This document shows positions 14,110 to 15,026 of a DNA stretch of 15,026 nucleotides, piece by piece. The stretch comes from Prevotella sp. CAG:755. GTDB taxonomy: Bacteria; Bacteroidota; Bacteroidia; Bacteroidales; Bacteroidaceae. The notes under the pieces are model-generated. The model saw only the letters and a list, made by a program, of their open reading frames with translations, did no database searches and was not told the DNA's origin. The translations under genes were made by a program, and so were the position numbers. The stretch lies in the NCBI GenBank assembly GCA_000431275.1, contig HF989232.1, forward strand, positions 1 to 15,026. Reading direction: 5' to 3'. Positions within the stretch are counted from its first letter, which is position 1, and each line of letters starts with the position of its first letter.

Positions 14110-14150
14110 GTTCCGGCACCGGGCGTCATAAATGGCGCCCCTACGGGAAA
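14110..14150 (-). repeat. isolated REP-like element at the right end of the array
   Basis: The GTAG-headed hairpin at 14120-14144, with TTCCGGCACC before it on the plus strand, is shared with the long units, but the rest of the unit is absent. Its loop is CCATTTATGA, as in the short units and in the copy at 16-40. The long-unit copies have CCACTTGTGA, so this copy is not simply a cut-off long unit. Confidence 0.8.
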
Positions 14151-14187
14151 CACGACGGAATGCTTCCGGACCTCCCTGTAAAGGCAC

Positions 14188-14226
14188 AAAAAAACTCCCC
14201 GGCATGTGCATGACACACCGGGGAGT
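14188..14226 (-). terminator. intrinsic terminator of the minus-strand surface-protein gene
   Basis: ACTCCCCGG (14194-14202) pairs perfectly with CCGGGGAGT (14218-14226). An inner TGTG/CACA stem extends it. On the minus strand a run of T's (plus-strand A's 14188-14194) follows directly. It lies 19 bases beyond the stop codon. Confidence 0.88.
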
Positions 14227-14244
14227 CCTATTAGGAAAAGGAAA

Positions 14245-15026
14245 TCACTTATTTGCCTGCTGGTAGCTCAACACTTGGAAACCATAGAGGAACACGCCAA
14301 GGTTGTTCGTATAGTAAGACGACGTACAACGGATGGCGATGTAGCACGTCTGGCCATAGAACTGCGTGGGGATGCTGAACGTAGCGTCATACGTCGAGCT
14401 GCCGCCAGCTGTAAAGTTGTAGCTGCCCAGCACGGTAGCGCCGTCCAGGTCCTCAAAGCTGTTGATGGGGCTGGCAGAGGCGTAGAGCGTCACGCCGCCG
14501 GGCATGCCCATGCGGAGCATGAGGCCGTCGATGTCAATCAGGTTGACCGTTACGGACGGCATAACCATGCCAGCGAGGTCGACAGTCGTCGTCAGCACGT
14601 TGTCGACGTCATAGCCGATGCCTACTTGCGTGGTCGACGGATCGAGCAGTTTATCGACATCTGCAAGGCCCGACGAACCGAAGCAATAAGGCTGCGAACC
14701 GCCGAACAAGCCCTTGCCGTCGAGAACGACAGACCAGCCCGCACTCGGGTCAAAGTTGACGCCGTCTGAGATCGTACCGAACGACTGGAAACCGGCCATC
14801 GTGCTGGGATCAGAGAAGTCGGCTACGTAAACGGGAGCCAGTTCATAGTTCTCCTCGCTCGTAGTGAACGATTTGATCTCGCCCAACGAGATGCCGAGGT
14901 TCGTGCTGACGTAGGCACGATAGTAGTAATGCTTGCCAGGCATCAGGCCGCTGATCACACCATTGGCCGTATTGTCGGCACCGAGCACAAGGGTAGTCGT
15001 CGTGCCTTCGACGGGGTTGAGCGTCG
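14245..15026 (-). CDS. C-terminal part of a probable surface protein with a fibronectin-III-like domain (5' end outside window)
   Basis: The reading frame is open to the right edge of the window, so about 260 C-terminal residues are visible. The first part (through GVISGLMPGKHYYYRAYVSTNLG and GEIKSFTT) is the last strands of a fibronectin-type-III-like domain. The remaining roughly 195 residues are rich in Gly, Ser, Asp and aromatic residues, and end GQTCYIAIRCTSSYYTNNLG followed by VFLYGFQVLSYQQANK. This ending resembles jelly-roll modules at the end of secreted Bacteroidetes proteins (choice-of-anchor J or cleaved-adhesin type), but I am unsure of that. Secretion cannot be checked because the N terminus is missing. 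I see no obvious type IX sorting domain. A terminator follows. Confidence 0.8.
   Translation of the reverse strand, partial: TLNPVEGTTTTLVLGADNTANGVISGLMPGKHYYYRAYVSTNLGISLGEIKSFTTSEENYELAPVYVADFSDPSTMAGFQSFGTISDGVNFDPSAGWSVVLDGKGLFGGSQPYCFGSSGLADVDKLLDPSTTQVGIGYDVDNVLTTTVDLAGMVMPSVTVNLIDIDGLMLRMGMPGGVTLYASASPINSFEDLDGATVLGSYNFTAGGSSTYDATFSIPTQFYGQTCYIAIRCTSSYYTNNLGVFLYGFQVLSYQQANK

Noticed and set aside
12972..14144. CRISPR array
   Set aside because: The repeats are long (84 and 212 bp), adjacent to each other without unique spacers, and occur in both orientations. No cas gene is near.
12787..14211. Several short open frames on both strands of the repeat array, with recurring segments such as VSRRGATCDARCRNGTTTG
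   Set aside because: They are copies of the same DNA repeat read in different frames. The 212-bp period is not a multiple of three, starts are inconsistent, and none has a promoter or recognisable domain.

Overview
The window looks like chromosome of a GC-rich member of the Bacteroidales (Bacteroidetes). The proteins have Bacteroidetes character: a long MetK, a DUF4271 membrane protein next to a HemD-like protein and rnpA, and a short-chain-dehydrogenase type of threonine dehydrogenase. Several genes are preceded by the Bacteroidetes -7 promoter element TAnnTTTG, and clear Shine-Dalgarno sequences are mostly absent. I cannot assign a genus.

Layout. Positions 1-62 hold an inverted copy of a repeat that recurs near the right end. 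A promoter (315-322), a SAM-II-like riboswitch (about 339-390) and an intrinsic terminator (392-427) then lead into metK (568-1857), followed by a LOG-family phosphoribohydrolase gene. Next is a compact plus-strand cluster: DUF4271 membrane protein, HemD-like protein, rnpA, yidD and a TatD-like hydrolase, with gaps of 37 bp or less or short overlaps. A TauE/SafE-type exporter and a DUF1634 protein form a two-gene unit. A bidirectional terminator (7084-7130) closes this half.

From 7208 to 11367 all genes are on the minus strand: gpmI (cofactor-independent phosphoglycerate mutase), a small hydrophobic protein, a WYL-domain transcription regulator, and an SDR-type L-threonine 3-dehydrogenase. 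The last is divergent from kbl (11565-12752). Together these two enzymes convert threonine through 2-amino-3-ketobutyrate to glycine and acetyl-CoA, and their two facing promoters carry the same -7 variant, TTCCTTTG.

Positions 12820-14193 hold no credible gene. They carry a repeat array built from a unit of about 212 bp (four copies) and a unit of about 84 bp (three copies). Both contain a REP-like hairpin headed by GTAG, in opposite orientations. The window ends inside the 3' part of a minus-strand gene for a probable surface protein with a fibronectin-type-III-like domain, closed by its own terminator.

The strongest non-coding observations are the SAM-II aptamer coupled to a terminator in front of metK, and the REP-like family of nine copies in two orientations. 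I see no mobile-element gene, tRNA, rRNA or CRISPR array.
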